DNA of 64,000 bases from Sphingobium trunci. Lineage in GTDB: Bacteria > Pseudomonadota > Alphaproteobacteria > Sphingomonadales > Sphingomonadaceae. The notes beneath the pieces were generated by a model. It did not search any database, was not told the DNA's origin, and worked only from the letters and a program-made list of their open reading frames with translations. The stretch is from positions 124,001 to 188,000 of the forward strand of contig NZ_JAKUJY010000006.1 in the NCBI RefSeq assembly GCF_022664535.1, read 5' to 3'. The position numbers and the translations under genes are program-made. This document shows, piece by piece, positions 39,200-47,444 of the stretch. The first letter of the stretch is position 1. Each line of letters starts with the position of its first letter.

Positions 39200-40374
39200 G
39201 CCTGCTTCTCCTTGAGATGGTCGGGGGCGTCGAGGTCGAAGGTGGAGCTTTTGCCGTTGACGATGTTGCGGGCGATGAGGTCACCCTTGTGCATCACTTC
39301 CTCCACTGCATCGCGGCCCTGCGACCAGTGATCGAGCATGGTGGAACGGGAAAATTCGAAGTCGCGCGCGCCGCTTTCCCAGGCGCGGCTGCGATAGATC
39401 AGATGGACGATATTGACCGAGCCGGTATCGAGGAACTGGCGCAGCCGCAGCGCATCGGAATCGTCCTGCAGCTCGGGCGGTAGCTTGTCGAGCAGGGCAC
39501 GGATCGCCTTATGCTCCTTGCGCAGCCTCAGATACTGGTCGGTCACCTGCCTCGTACGGCTGGAATATTGGATGTCCTTCGTTCGGGAATAGACATCTGT
39601 CATCTGCCGGGGCTTTGGCCCCTCGGCGGGGAAAAGGTCGACCTGGAACACCAGCATGTCCTCGGTCTGATGGTCGAGCACATGGGCGAGCGGCGTGTTG
39701 GACACGATGCCGCCGTCCCAATACCAGCGCCCGTCAATCTCGATCGGCGGCAGGCCGGGAGGCAGGGCGCCGGATGCCATGATGTGGCGCGCATCGATGC
39801 GGGTGTTGCCGCCCGGACCGCGCGTGTCCCAATAGGCGAAATTGCCGGTTTCGACATCGACCGCCCCCACCGAGAGGCGGACCGGCCCGTCGTTCAGCAG
39901 ATCCCAGTCGACGCAGGCGTCGAGCGTGTCCTTGAGCGGCGCGCTGTCGTAGAAGCTGATCGCGCCCGGCGTGCCCTCCGGCATCAGTGTCGCGGGCCAG
40001 AGGCGCGGGCGGAACATGCCCGGCACGCCGAAGGTGGCGACCGTGCCCGCCGCCATCAGATGGGCGGCTTCGCGGATATGGTCGATTTCCGGCAGCACGA
40101 TATTGGGCATGCCCCCCGACACGGTCAGCCAGAATTTCTTGAGGCGGGCGAGGCGCTTGTGCGGCGGGTTGCCGGCGATGATCGCCGCGTTGACCGCGCC
40201 GATGGAAATGCCCGCGACCCAGCTGATATCAATCCCCAGCTCGTCCAGCCGCTGATAGACTCCCGCCTGGAAGGACCCCAGCGCGCCCCCACCCTGCAGG
40301 AGCAGCGCCACTTCGCGGGGCAGGGGGAGGGGGGTGTTGGCGCGGCGGCGCGGTTGGGGTTCGGTATCGGCCAT
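39196..40374 (-). CDS. Patatin-like phospholipase (DUF3734-type C-terminus)
   Basis: A 392-residue protein. The oxyanion loop LLLQGGGALGSFQAGVYQ is followed by the nucleophile elbow in VAGISIGAVNAAI and the catalytic Asp in WYWDGGIVSNTPL. The C-terminal segment (about 270-380, VTDQYLRLRKEHKAIRAL) resembles DUF3734. It acts on lipid or polyester acyl bonds. Coupling to bdhA suggests a role near 3-hydroxybutyrate metabolism (inference). The start at 40374 (MADTEPQ) is preferred. Confidence 0.88.
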   Translation of the reverse strand: MADTEPQPRRRANTPLPLPREVALLLQGGGALGSFQAGVYQRLDELGIDISWVAGISIGAVNAAIIAGNPPHKRLARLKKFWLTVSGGMPNIVLPEIDHIREAAHLMAAGTVATFGVPGMFRPRLWPATLMPEGTPGAISFYDSAPLKDTLDACVDWDLLNDGPVRLSVGAVDVETGNFAYWDTRGPGGNTRIDARHIMASGALPPGLPPIEIDGRWYWDGGIVSNTPLAHVLDHQTEDMLVFQVDLFPAEGPKPRQMTDVYSRTKDIQYSSRTRQVTDQYLRLRKEHKAIRALLDKLPPELQDDSDALRLRQFLDTGSVNIVHLIYRSRAWESGARDFEFSRSTMLDHWSQGRDAVEEVMHKGDLIARNIVNGKSSTFDLDAPDHLKEKQA

Positions 40375-40531
40375 GTCGCAGTGCAATATAGGCATCTGAC
40401 GGACCATGCCAACTGAATGTCTTGTTACATTAAGTTCATTCGGCGCCGACCGGCTGAAACCCGCCCCGTCCCGCAGCCGTTTTCACCGCCGGACGAATAG
40501 ACTAGGCAGCACATGGAAAGAGAGGGACGTC

Positions 40532-41404
40532 ATGCGGCTGGACGACGAGCAGGAAAGCACGAATTTCGAGGTCCAGGACGGCCGAGGCGGCGGATTTGGC
40601 GGTGGGCTGGGTGGGGGCCTCGGCCTGTTGCTCCCCTTTATCGGCAGCCGTTTCGGCTGTGGCGGTATCGTCGTGGTGCTGATCATCCTGGCCTTCATGG
40701 GCGTCAATCCCCTCAGCCTGGTGGGCGGCGGTGGCGGCCCGGTGCAGCAGGATGTGTCGGTGAGTCGCGATGCTTCGAAACTCAGCGACATCCAGCACTG
40801 GTCGCTCAAGGTGCTGGGATCGACCGAGCGGGTCTGGGGTCAGGCCTTCGCCCAGGCGGGCCGCCAATATCAGCCCACGGTCCTGTCCTTCTATTCGCAG
40901 AACGGATCATCGGGTTGCGGTGCGGCCCAGAGCGCCATGGGGCCTTTCTACTGTCCCAATGATCAGAAGGTCTATCTGGACACGGATTTTTTCAATGAGT
41001 TGCGCCAGCGCTTCGGTGCGCCGGGCGATTTCGCGCAGGCCTATGTGATCGCGCATGAGGTCGGCCATCATGTCCAGGATCTGGAGGGCACTCTGGGCCA
41101 GGTGAACAGGCAGCAGCGCGCAGTGGGCGAGGCGGAGGGCAATGCGCTACAGGTCCGGGTGGAATTGCAGGCGGATTGCTATGCAGGCGTCTGGGCCAAG
41201 CGCACCGGCCTGATGGAGCCGGGCGACCTGGAGGAGGGCATGAAGGCGGCGCAGGCGATCGGCGATGACACGTTGCAAAAGGCGGCGGGGCGGCGGCCAG
41301 TGCCCGAAAGCTTCACCCATGGCACCAGCGAACAGCGGATGGATTGGCTGCGGCGGGGCCTGGACAGTGGCGATCCGGCGCAGTGCGATACATTCAAGAG
41401 CTGA
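40532..41404 (+). CDS. YpfJ-like neutral zinc metallopeptidase
   Basis: A 290-residue protein. A short cytoplasmic N-terminus with a Gly-rich stretch (GGGFGGGLGGGLG), one transmembrane helix (GGIVVVLIILAFMGV), then a zincin domain with VIAHEVGHHVQDLEG (HExxH) and a Glu in RVELQADCYAGVWAK. This is the YpfJ/KPN_02809 family of unknown function. An in-frame ATG at 40406 exists, but 40532 with AGAGGGA upstream gives the family start. Confidence 0.9.
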   Translation: MRLDDEQESTNFEVQDGRGGGFGGGLGGGLGLLLPFIGSRFGCGGIVVVLIILAFMGVNPLSLVGGGGGPVQQDVSVSRDASKLSDIQHWSLKVLGSTERVWGQAFAQAGRQYQPTVLSFYSQNGSSGCGAAQSAMGPFYCPNDQKVYLDTDFFNELRQRFGAPGDFAQAYVIAHEVGHHVQDLEGTLGQVNRQQRAVGEAEGNALQVRVELQADCYAGVWAKRTGLMEPGDLEEGMKAAQAIGDDTLQKAAGRRPVPESFTHGTSEQRMDWLRRGLDSGDPAQCDTFKS

Positions 41405-41459
41405 GAGAGAGGCTGCCCCGAAAAGCGCTCTTCCGCGCATTCCAGACCGGCTCTGAAAG

Positions 41460-41783
41460 CTATTTGGCGACGGCGTTCAGGGCCGGCGGCACGTCCGCTG
41501 GTACAGGGGGATGAGGAGCGGCCACCTCCGGCAGGCCCGCGCCGGGCGACAGGAAGGGCTTGCCCGCGTCCGGCATCGGCTGGCCGAAGGACGTGGCATC
41601 AGCCGGTGCCGTGCTGACCGGGACCGGCGGCGCGGGCAACACTGTTGCCACAACCGGCGCGGCCATGGGGGGCGCGCTGGCGGCTATGGGCGGGTGACTC
41701 GCCTGAGGCACGAAACTTTGCACCGTCAGCACGATGATCGGTGCAGCGATCAAGGTTACGACAGCAAAGGCCTTGTAGATCAT
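41460..41783 (-). CDS. Small proline-rich membrane protein, unknown function
   Basis: A 107-residue protein with one N-terminal hydrophobic helix (YKAFAVVTLIAAPIIVLTV), then a proline- and alanine-rich, low-complexity region with repeated PP/PVP units. It may be an envelope spacer. No family is recognised. It lies 62 bases downstream of the NepR gene on the same strand. Confidence 0.55.
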   Translation of the reverse strand: MIYKAFAVVTLIAAPIIVLTVQSFVPQASHPPIAASAPPMAAPVVATVLPAPPVPVSTAPADATSFGQPMPDAGKPFLSPGAGLPEVAAPHPPVPADVPPALNAVAK

Positions 41784-41845
41784 GGTGACGCGTCCCGGAA
41801 AATATCCGCCACCATAGCTCAGGCAGGTAAATAAAATGCTGCGCC

Positions 41846-42037
41846 TTAATGACGGTCCAGCTTCGCCAGCAGATCGAGCATGTCGTCGGGCACCGATTCC
41901 CGGCCGGCGCGGAAGGTTGAACGCAGCGCATTGCCCACGCCCTCATGGGGCTGCGGCATGCCGATCGTCAGCACGCGACGGATGGCTCCATCCTGTACCT
42001 TGGCCGATCGGCTGAGGGGTTTACGCTGCATTTCCAT
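41846..42037 (-). CDS. nepR: NepR-family anti-sigma factor (orphan)
   Basis: A 63-residue protein. The C-terminal half, VGNALRSTFRAGRESVPDDM then LDLLAKLDRH, matches the NepR core (IGxxLRxxYxxxxxEPVPDxFLDLLxxLD). NepR binds the ECF sigma factor EcfG until phosphorylated PhyR displaces it, controlling the alphaproteobacterial general stress response. EcfG and PhyR genes normally sit next to nepR but none is in the window, so this may be a second copy. The start is ATG 42037 or 42031. It is divergent from glnE. Confidence 0.72.
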   Translation of the reverse strand: MEMQRKPLSRSAKVQDGAIRRVLTIGMPQPHEGVGNALRSTFRAGRESVPDDMLDLLAKLDRH

Positions 42038-42122
42038 GTCCCAATAACCCTCAAAATGCGTAAAAGTTTCTGGTGTTCGTCGCAAACGCACGCGATATCG
42101 GCGCCATTATGGGAGAGATTGG

Positions 42123-44807
42123 GTGACGGATGGTTTGGCGGCTGCGGCACGGATGCGGGCGCATTCGCCTTTTCTCGCAAGGCAGATGGATCGCTTTCCG
42201 GATGTGGCAGGGCTGCTGGAAAAGGGCGATTTCGACGCAGCGCTGATCGCCGCGCAGGATGTGGCGTCTCCCGATGACGGCATAGCACGGTCGCTGCGGC
42301 GGCGGCGGGGAGCCTTGGCACTGGTGACGGCCTCGGCGGATCTGGCCGGGGCGTGGGGATTGGACCGGGTTACGCGCACCCTGTCCGATTTTGCCGATCA
42401 GGCGCTGGAGGAGGCTTTGGCCGCCGCCATGGCGGAGCGCTATCCCGATGCCGCGAACCGGGGCTTTGTCGTGCTGGGGCTTGGCAAACATGGTAGCCGC
42501 GAGCTGAATTATTCCTCCGATATCGATCCGATCCTGCTCTACGATCCCCGGACCATGCCGCATGGCGAGCGCGAGGATCCGGCCGACGCCGCCGTGCGGA
42601 TCGGGCGGCGGGTCAGCGAATTGCTCAATGCCCGCGATGGTGACGGTTATGTGTTCCGCGTCGACCTGCGCCTGCGGCCCTCTCCGGAGGCCACACCCAT
42701 CGCCCTGCCCGTCGAGGCGGCGATCGGCTATTATGAATCGACGGCGCTGGGTTGGGAGCAGGCTGCCTTCATCCGGGCGCGGCCAGCGGCGGGCGATATC
42801 GCGTTGGGGGACTATTTCATGCAGGCGATCCGGCCATTCGTCTGGCGGCGGAGCCTGGATTTCGGGGCTATCGACGCGATCACCGACATCAGCCGCCGGA
42901 TTCGCGACCATTATGCGCAGGGGCAGGCTTTCGGGCCGGGCTATGACCTGAAGCGTGGGCGTGGCGGCATTCGCGAGGTCGAATTTTTCGCGCAGGTCCA
43001 CCAGCTGATCCATGGCGGGCGCGATCCGTCATTGCGGCCGGGCAACACGCGGGAGGCGCTGCGGGCGCTGGAGGCTGCGGCCGTCTTCGAGCCGGAGGTC
43101 GCGGCGAAACTGGACGAAGCCTATGTCCTCTTCCGCACCATCGAGCATCGCCTGCAGATGATCGAGGACCGCCAGACCCACGAACTGCCCAGGACGGCTG
43201 AGTCGATGGACAATGTGGCGCGGCTGCATGGGCTGGAGGATGGCGCGGCGCTGCTCGACCTGCTGCGTCCGCACGTCCGGTGGGTAGGCTGCAATTATGA
43301 CCGGCTCAGTCCGCCCACGGCCGAAGAGTCGCTCTCGCATGACGAGGACGGGCTGAAGGCGCAACTCGCCGATCTCGGCTTTGCCGAGCCGGAGGCGCCC
43401 GTCGCGCGGATCACGCGCTGGCGGTCGGGCACCATCCGGGCCTTGCGCAGCGGGCCGTCCCGCGAGGCGCTGGAGCAATTGCTCCCCGGCCTGATGCGCA
43501 CGCTGGCCGCGGCGCCCGATCCCTTGCGGGCGCTCAACCGGCTCGACGATCTGATCGGGCGGCTGCCGAGCGCCATCAACTTCTTCAAGCTGCTGGCGGC
43601 ACGGCCGGGCCTGGTCGAACTGCTGGCCGAACTGCTCAGTCATGCGCCGACGCTGGCCGATGCGCTGGGGCGCCGGGCGGAATTGCTCGACGGACTGATC
43701 GATACCTCCGCCTTCGATCCGCCGCCTGCGGTGGAGGTTCTGGCCGCACAATTCGCGCGTCTGGAGGAAGGGGAGGATTATCAGGCCTTGCTCGACCGGG
43801 TGCGGCAGCGTGTCAATGACCGCCGTTTCGCGCTGGGCGCGCAGATCATTCGCGGCGGCGATCCGCTGGAGGCCGGGCGAGGCTATGCGCGCGTGGCGGA
43901 GGCGGCCATCGAGGCGTTGAGCGCGGCCACTGTCGCTGAGTTCGAACGCGCCCATGGCAAGGTGCCGGGTGGCGAGATGGTGATATTGGCGCTCGGCAGG
44001 CTGGGCGGCGGCGTGCTGACCCATGCCTCCGATCTTGACCTGGTCTATCTCTTCACCGGCAGTTTCGAGACCGAGTCCGATGGGCTGAAGCCGCTGGGCG
44101 CGACGCAATATTTCAACCGCCTGGGCCAGCGGATCACCAATGCGCTGTCGGTCCAGACGGCGGCGGGTCCGCTCTATGAAGTCGATACCCGGCTGCGGCC
44201 ATCCGGCGCGCAGGGCTTGCTGGCAGTCAGTCTCGACAGCTTCGCGCGCTATCAGCGGGAGGAGGCCTGGACCTGGGAACATCTGGCGCTCACCCGTGCG
44301 CGGCCGGTTTTCGGGTCGGATGCGGCGCGGGCGGCGCTCGGCGCGATCCTCACCGAAACGCTGGAGCGGCCGCGCGATTTCGATGTTCTGGCGCGCCATG
44401 CCGTGAAGATGCGCGGCGATATTGCAAAGCATAAGGCGCCCGCAGGCGATCTGGACGTGAAGCTGGTGCCGGGCGGTCTGGTCGATCTGGAATTCCTGAT
44501 CCACGTCACGCAGTTCCGCCACAAGGTGGCGTTCGACCCCGATTTGCGTGAAGCATTGGGGCAACTGGTCGCGGCAGGACATCTGCCGGGCGGGTTGATC
44601 GCGGCGCATGATCTCATCACCCGTTTCCTGATCGTCTCCCGGCTGGTCTCGCCCAAGTCGACCGAACCGCCGGAGGCCACCCGGCCTCTGGTCGCGCGGG
44701 CCTGCGGCGTCGAAAGCTGGGACGCACTGCTTGAAAGCTACGCGCAGGCTCGGCAAAGGGTAGGCGATGCATGGGCGGCGCTCGCCGCGCCCTATCAGGA
44801 GGAATGA
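42123..44807 (+). CDS. glnE: Glutamine synthetase adenylyltransferase/adenylyl-removing enzyme
   Basis: An 894-residue bifunctional enzyme that adenylylates and deadenylylates glutamine synthetase in response to nitrogen status. Both nucleotidyltransferase domains are visible: GLGKHGSRELNYSSDIDPIL (about residue 117) and ALGRLGGGVLTHASDLDLVY (about residue 622). Length is slightly shorter than E. coli GlnE (946). The GTG start at 42123 follows GGGAGA. bcp starts three bases after its stop, and DUF455 follows, giving a three-gene operon. Confidence 0.95.
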   Translation: MTDGLAAAARMRAHSPFLARQMDRFPDVAGLLEKGDFDAALIAAQDVASPDDGIARSLRRRRGALALVTASADLAGAWGLDRVTRTLSDFADQALEEALAAAMAERYPDAANRGFVVLGLGKHGSRELNYSSDIDPILLYDPRTMPHGEREDPADAAVRIGRRVSELLNARDGDGYVFRVDLRLRPSPEATPIALPVEAAIGYYESTALGWEQAAFIRARPAAGDIALGDYFMQAIRPFVWRRSLDFGAIDAITDISRRIRDHYAQGQAFGPGYDLKRGRGGIREVEFFAQVHQLIHGGRDPSLRPGNTREALRALEAAAVFEPEVAAKLDEAYVLFRTIEHRLQMIEDRQTHELPRTAESMDNVARLHGLEDGAALLDLLRPHVRWVGCNYDRLSPPTAEESLSHDEDGLKAQLADLGFAEPEAPVARITRWRSGTIRALRSGPSREALEQLLPGLMRTLAAAPDPLRALNRLDDLIGRLPSAINFFKLLAARPGLVELLAELLSHAPTLADALGRRAELLDGLIDTSAFDPPPAVEVLAAQFARLEEGEDYQALLDRVRQRVNDRRFALGAQIIRGGDPLEAGRGYARVAEAAIEALSAATVAEFERAHGKVPGGEMVILALGRLGGGVLTHASDLDLVYLFTGSFETESDGLKPLGATQYFNRLGQRITNALSVQTAAGPLYEVDTRLRPSGAQGLLAVSLDSFARYQREEAWTWEHLALTRARPVFGSDAARAALGAILTETLERPRDFDVLARHAVKMRGDIAKHKAPAGDLDVKLVPGGLVDLEFLIHVTQFRHKVAFDPDLREALGQLVAAGHLPGGLIAAHDLITRFLIVSRLVSPKSTEPPEATRPLVARACGVESWDALLESYAQARQRVGDAWAALAAPYQEE

Positions 44808-44810
44808 CGA

Positions 44811-45272
44811 ATGCTGGATATCGGCGATACCGTCCCGGATGTGGGGCTGAAGGATGCGGATGGCGCGGATTTCACGCTTGCGCGCTATCGGGGCAAGCCG
44901 CTGGTCGTCTATTTCTACCCCAAGGCGGACACGCCCGGCTGCACCAATGAGGCGAAGGATTTTACCGCGCTGGAGGGCGAATTTGCCGCGCTGGGCGTGC
45001 CCGTCGTCGGCATTTCCAGGGACAAGCCCGCCAAGCTCAAAAGATTCGCCGACAAATATGGCCTGACCGTCACGCTCGCCTCCGACGAACCGGGCGATAT
45101 ATGCGAGGCTTTCGGTACCTGGGTCGAAAAATCGCTCTACGGCCGCAAATATATGGGGATCGAGCGGGCGACTTTTCTGGTCGGTGCTGACGGCAGCATC
45201 GCTCGCGTCTGGCCGAAGGTGAAGGTCAAGGGCCATGCGGCGGAGGTGCTGGAGGCAGCGAAGGCGCTTTGA
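44811..45272 (+). CDS. bcp: Bcp/PrxQ-type thiol peroxidase
   Basis: A 153-residue peroxiredoxin. The peroxidatic Cys44 is in YPKADTPGCTNEAKDF. The usual resolving Cys at +5 is Lys49, so resolution must use another partner or Cys in GDICEAFGTW, or a 1-Cys mechanism. It reduces peroxides with thioredoxin in the cytoplasm. It starts three bases after glnE and its stop overlaps the DUF455 start as TTGA. Confidence 0.9.
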   Translation: MLDIGDTVPDVGLKDADGADFTLARYRGKPLVVYFYPKADTPGCTNEAKDFTALEGEFAALGVPVVGISRDKPAKLKRFADKYGLTVTLASDEPGDICEAFGTWVEKSLYGRKYMGIERATFLVGADGSIARVWPKVKVKGHAAEVLEAAKAL

Positions 45273-46078
45273 TCCTGCCACCATCCGTGGATTGCGCGGG
45301 CGCGGGGTGCGCTCAGGTGCTGCTGACGCCCGATCCGGTGGCCAAGCTGATGACGGCGCGAGCGGTCGCGCGCGGCTGGCGGCTGGGAAAGCTGGCGCAT
45401 CGTTTCGACGCGGCGATGCCGGATCGTCCTGCGAGGCCGGACAAGCCGGAATTGCTGCCGCCCAACCGGATGCCCAAGCGAGGCAAGATCGGTTCCGACC
45501 GGGCGCGGATCGCCATGCTGCACGCGCTCGCGCATATCGAATTTGTCGCGATCGACCTGGCGTTCGACCTGATCGGCCGCTTCGGCGCGCAGTTCCCGCC
45601 GGAATTTACCGGCGAATGGATGCAAGTCGGCGCTGAGGAGGCCATGCATTTCGCGCTGCTGGACCGGCGGCTTCGGCAGCTGGGCAGCTTCTACGGTGCC
45701 TTGCCCGCCCATGACGGCTTGTGGCAGGCGGCGAGCGAAACGGCGCATGATGCGTTGGCGCGGCTCGCCATTGTGCCAATGGTGCTCGAAGCGCGTGCGC
45801 TGGACATCACGCCAGCCACGGCTGCGCGTTTCGAAGGGGCGGGGGACGCCCCCTCCGCGAGGATGTTGAACCGTATCATGGAGGATGAGATTCACCATGT
45901 TTCGGCGGGGACGAGCTGGTTCCGCCATGCGGCGAACCGACTGGGCGTCGACCCGGCCAATCATTACCAAATCCTTGTGAAACGGCACTTTCGCGGGTCG
46001 CTGAAACCGCCGTTCAACGACTCGGCGCGCCGGCAAGCCGGTTTAACGCGGGAATTTTACAGTCCGCTTGCACAATGA
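45269..46078 (+). CDS. DUF455 ferritin-like protein, TTG start
   Basis: A 269-residue helical protein of the DUF455 family. Diiron-type E-x-x-H motifs are visible in ALAHIEFVAIDLA, VGAEEAMHFALLD and MEDEIHHVSAG, suggesting a ferritin-like fold. In other bacteria DUF455 proteins have no firm function; some relatives (MiaE-like) are tRNA hydroxylases. The TTG start at 45269 overlaps the bcp stop and gives the family N-terminus (VLLTPDPVAKLMTARAVA). Third gene of the glnE operon. Confidence 0.82.
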   Translation: MILPPSVDCAGAGCAQVLLTPDPVAKLMTARAVARGWRLGKLAHRFDAAMPDRPARPDKPELLPPNRMPKRGKIGSDRARIAMLHALAHIEFVAIDLAFDLIGRFGAQFPPEFTGEWMQVGAEEAMHFALLDRRLRQLGSFYGALPAHDGLWQAASETAHDALARLAIVPMVLEARALDITPATAARFEGAGDAPSARMLNRIMEDEIHHVSAGTSWFRHAANRLGVDPANHYQILVKRHFRGSLKPPFNDSARRQAGLTREFYSPLAQ

Positions 46079-46127
46079 GCCGGGACATGGCCTGTTGTGG
46101 ACAGCGGGTGGCAGCCTCGGCTGCAAA

Positions 46128-46138
46128 ATGGTTAACGC
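46128..46138 (-). promoter_or_regulatory. CtrA-like half-site upstream of second M23 gene
   Basis: GCGTTAACCAT on the minus strand (ATGGTTAACGC on plus), 49 bases before the ATG of the M23 gene at 46188. The same GCGTTAACCA string occurs twice upstream of ccrM. TTAACCAT is a CtrA half-site form. Confidence 0.4.
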
Positions 46139-46187
46139 GGGGAATGCCGAGAGGCTAAAGCCTCCGGTAAAGTAGTCGGGGTCGGCA

Positions 46188-46913
46188 ATGTTGGTTCTTA
46201 CTTCTGAAAATGCGCGCGCTGCGCGATGGTTCCGTTCTGCGCTTAAATTGGGTGCTACTGTCGGTATTTTCGGGGCGCTGTGCGCTGCGGTGCCTGCGCA
46301 GGCCAAGTCCGACGATGACGATCCCTATGGCGATGCGTCGGAAATCAACACCAGTGCGCTCGGCCCGGCGGATGTTGGCTTTTCCAACCTTTTCTCCAGC
46401 CTTCAGCGCCTCGACGGCCAGGCCAAGTCGGCCAACTACATCCCCTCCGGACGTCCCGTCGAGAAACTCTCCCTGACCTCCAATTTCGGCGTCCGCTCCG
46501 ACCCCTTCAACGGCGGCGCCCGGATGCACAAGGGCATCGATATCCCCGGCCCCGTCGGCACCAAGATTTACGCGACTGCCAACGGTATCGTCAGTCGCGC
46601 TGGCTGGGCCAGCGGTTATGGCAATCTGGTCCAGATCTCGCATGGCGGCGGCATGGAAACCCGCTACGGCCATATGTCGAAGCTGCTGGTTGCCGCCAAC
46701 AGCTATGTCCATCGCGGGCAGCTGATCGGCCTGATGGGCTCGACCGGCCGTTCGACCGGCAGCCATCTCCATTATGAAGTGCGCGTCGATGGTCAGGCCA
46801 TCAACCCCATTCCCTTCGTTGCCGGGCCCGATTATCTGGTGGCGATGAACACCAAGCCGCCGATTGCGATGGGCGGCCCGACCAAGGCTCAGGAACGGGC
46901 GGCCGACGAATAA
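46188..46913 (+). CDS. Secreted M23 (LytM-type) peptidase
   Basis: A 241-residue protein. A hydrophobic N-terminal segment (LGATVGIFGALCAAVPAQA) acts as signal or anchor, followed by an acidic stretch (KSDDDDPYGD) and an M23 domain with metal ligands in RMHKGIDIPGPVGTK and TGSHLHYEVRVDG. It hydrolyses peptidoglycan crosslinks or activates other hydrolases. A terminator follows. This is the second M23 gene with a CtrA-like element upstream. Confidence 0.9.
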   Translation: MLVLTSENARAARWFRSALKLGATVGIFGALCAAVPAQAKSDDDDPYGDASEINTSALGPADVGFSNLFSSLQRLDGQAKSANYIPSGRPVEKLSLTSNFGVRSDPFNGGARMHKGIDIPGPVGTKIYATANGIVSRAGWASGYGNLVQISHGGGMETRYGHMSKLLVAANSYVHRGQLIGLMGSTGRSTGSHLHYEVRVDGQAINPIPFVAGPDYLVAMNTKPPIAMGGPTKAQERAADE

Positions 46914-46936
46914 GCGGAACCTTCCCGTCCCTTTCC

Positions 46937-46972
46937 AAAGGTCCGGCGCTCTCCATGGGTTGCCGGGCCTTT
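46937..46972 (+). terminator. Terminator after second M23 gene
   Basis: AAAGGTCCGGC pairs with GCCGGGCCTTT (one G-T wobble) around a 14-base loop, 24 bases after the M23 stop, and ends in TTTTGCTT. Confidence 0.7.
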
Positions 46973-46994
46973 TGCTTGATCCTATCTAGATGCC

Positions 46995-47321
46995 ATGACC
47001 GAAATCGATTTGACGCCCTCTGCCGCTGCCCGTGTCGCCGCGATCGCGGCCAAACAGGGCAAGCCCGCGATTCTGCGCCTGGCGGTGGAGGGCGGTGGCT
47101 GTTCGGGTTTCCAATATCGGTTCGGCTTGGCCGATGCGGTGGAAGCGGACGATGTAGCCGTCGAACGCGACGGCGTGACGCTGGTCGTGGATGATGTCAG
47201 CATCGATCTGGTGCGTGGTTCGGCCGTGGACTTCGTGTCTGATCTGGGCGGAAAGGCGTTCAAGGTGACCAACCCCAATGCGACCGCCGGTTGCGGTTGT
47301 GGTACCAGCTTCTCGGTTTGA
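46995..47321 (+). CDS. HesB/IscA-type iron-sulfur cluster carrier (ErpA-like)
   Basis: A 108-residue A-type carrier. The three conserved cysteines are in VEGGGCSGFQYRFG and NATAGCGCGTSFSV. These proteins accept Fe-S clusters from the scaffold and pass them to target enzymes. The tail GCGCGTSFSV fits the ErpA/IscA group; the exact paralogue is not resolved. No isc or suf gene is adjacent. Confidence 0.92.
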   Translation: MTEIDLTPSAAARVAAIAAKQGKPAILRLAVEGGGCSGFQYRFGLADAVEADDVAVERDGVTLVVDDVSIDLVRGSAVDFVSDLGGKAFKVTNPNATAGCGCGTSFSV

Positions 47322-47377
47322 TGCCGCGCTGGCTCTGGTCCAAAGGCCGTTCAGTTCTTTTCCGTTGCCGCACCGTT

Positions 47378-47417
47378 TTCACGAAAAACCGGTTCCCACT
47401 TTTTCGCACGATGCTCT
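47378..47417. repeat. Short dispersed extragenic palindromic repeat, copy 2
   Basis: CGAAAAA (47382-47388) pairs with TTTTTCG (47400-47406) around CCGGTTCCCAC; GATGCTCT follows. The core order GGTTCCC, CTTTTTCG, GATGCTC matches copy 1 at 1565-1597. It lies in the 120-base gap between the HesB/IscA gene and xth. Confidence 0.5.
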
Positions 47418-47444
47418 AGGGATGCGCCCAAGGAGATTTCGTCC

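Noticed and set aside
43029..45284. 751-codon open frame on the minus strand opposite glnE and bcp
   Set aside because: glnE and bcp have catalytic motifs in the plus-strand frames; the antisense reading has none.
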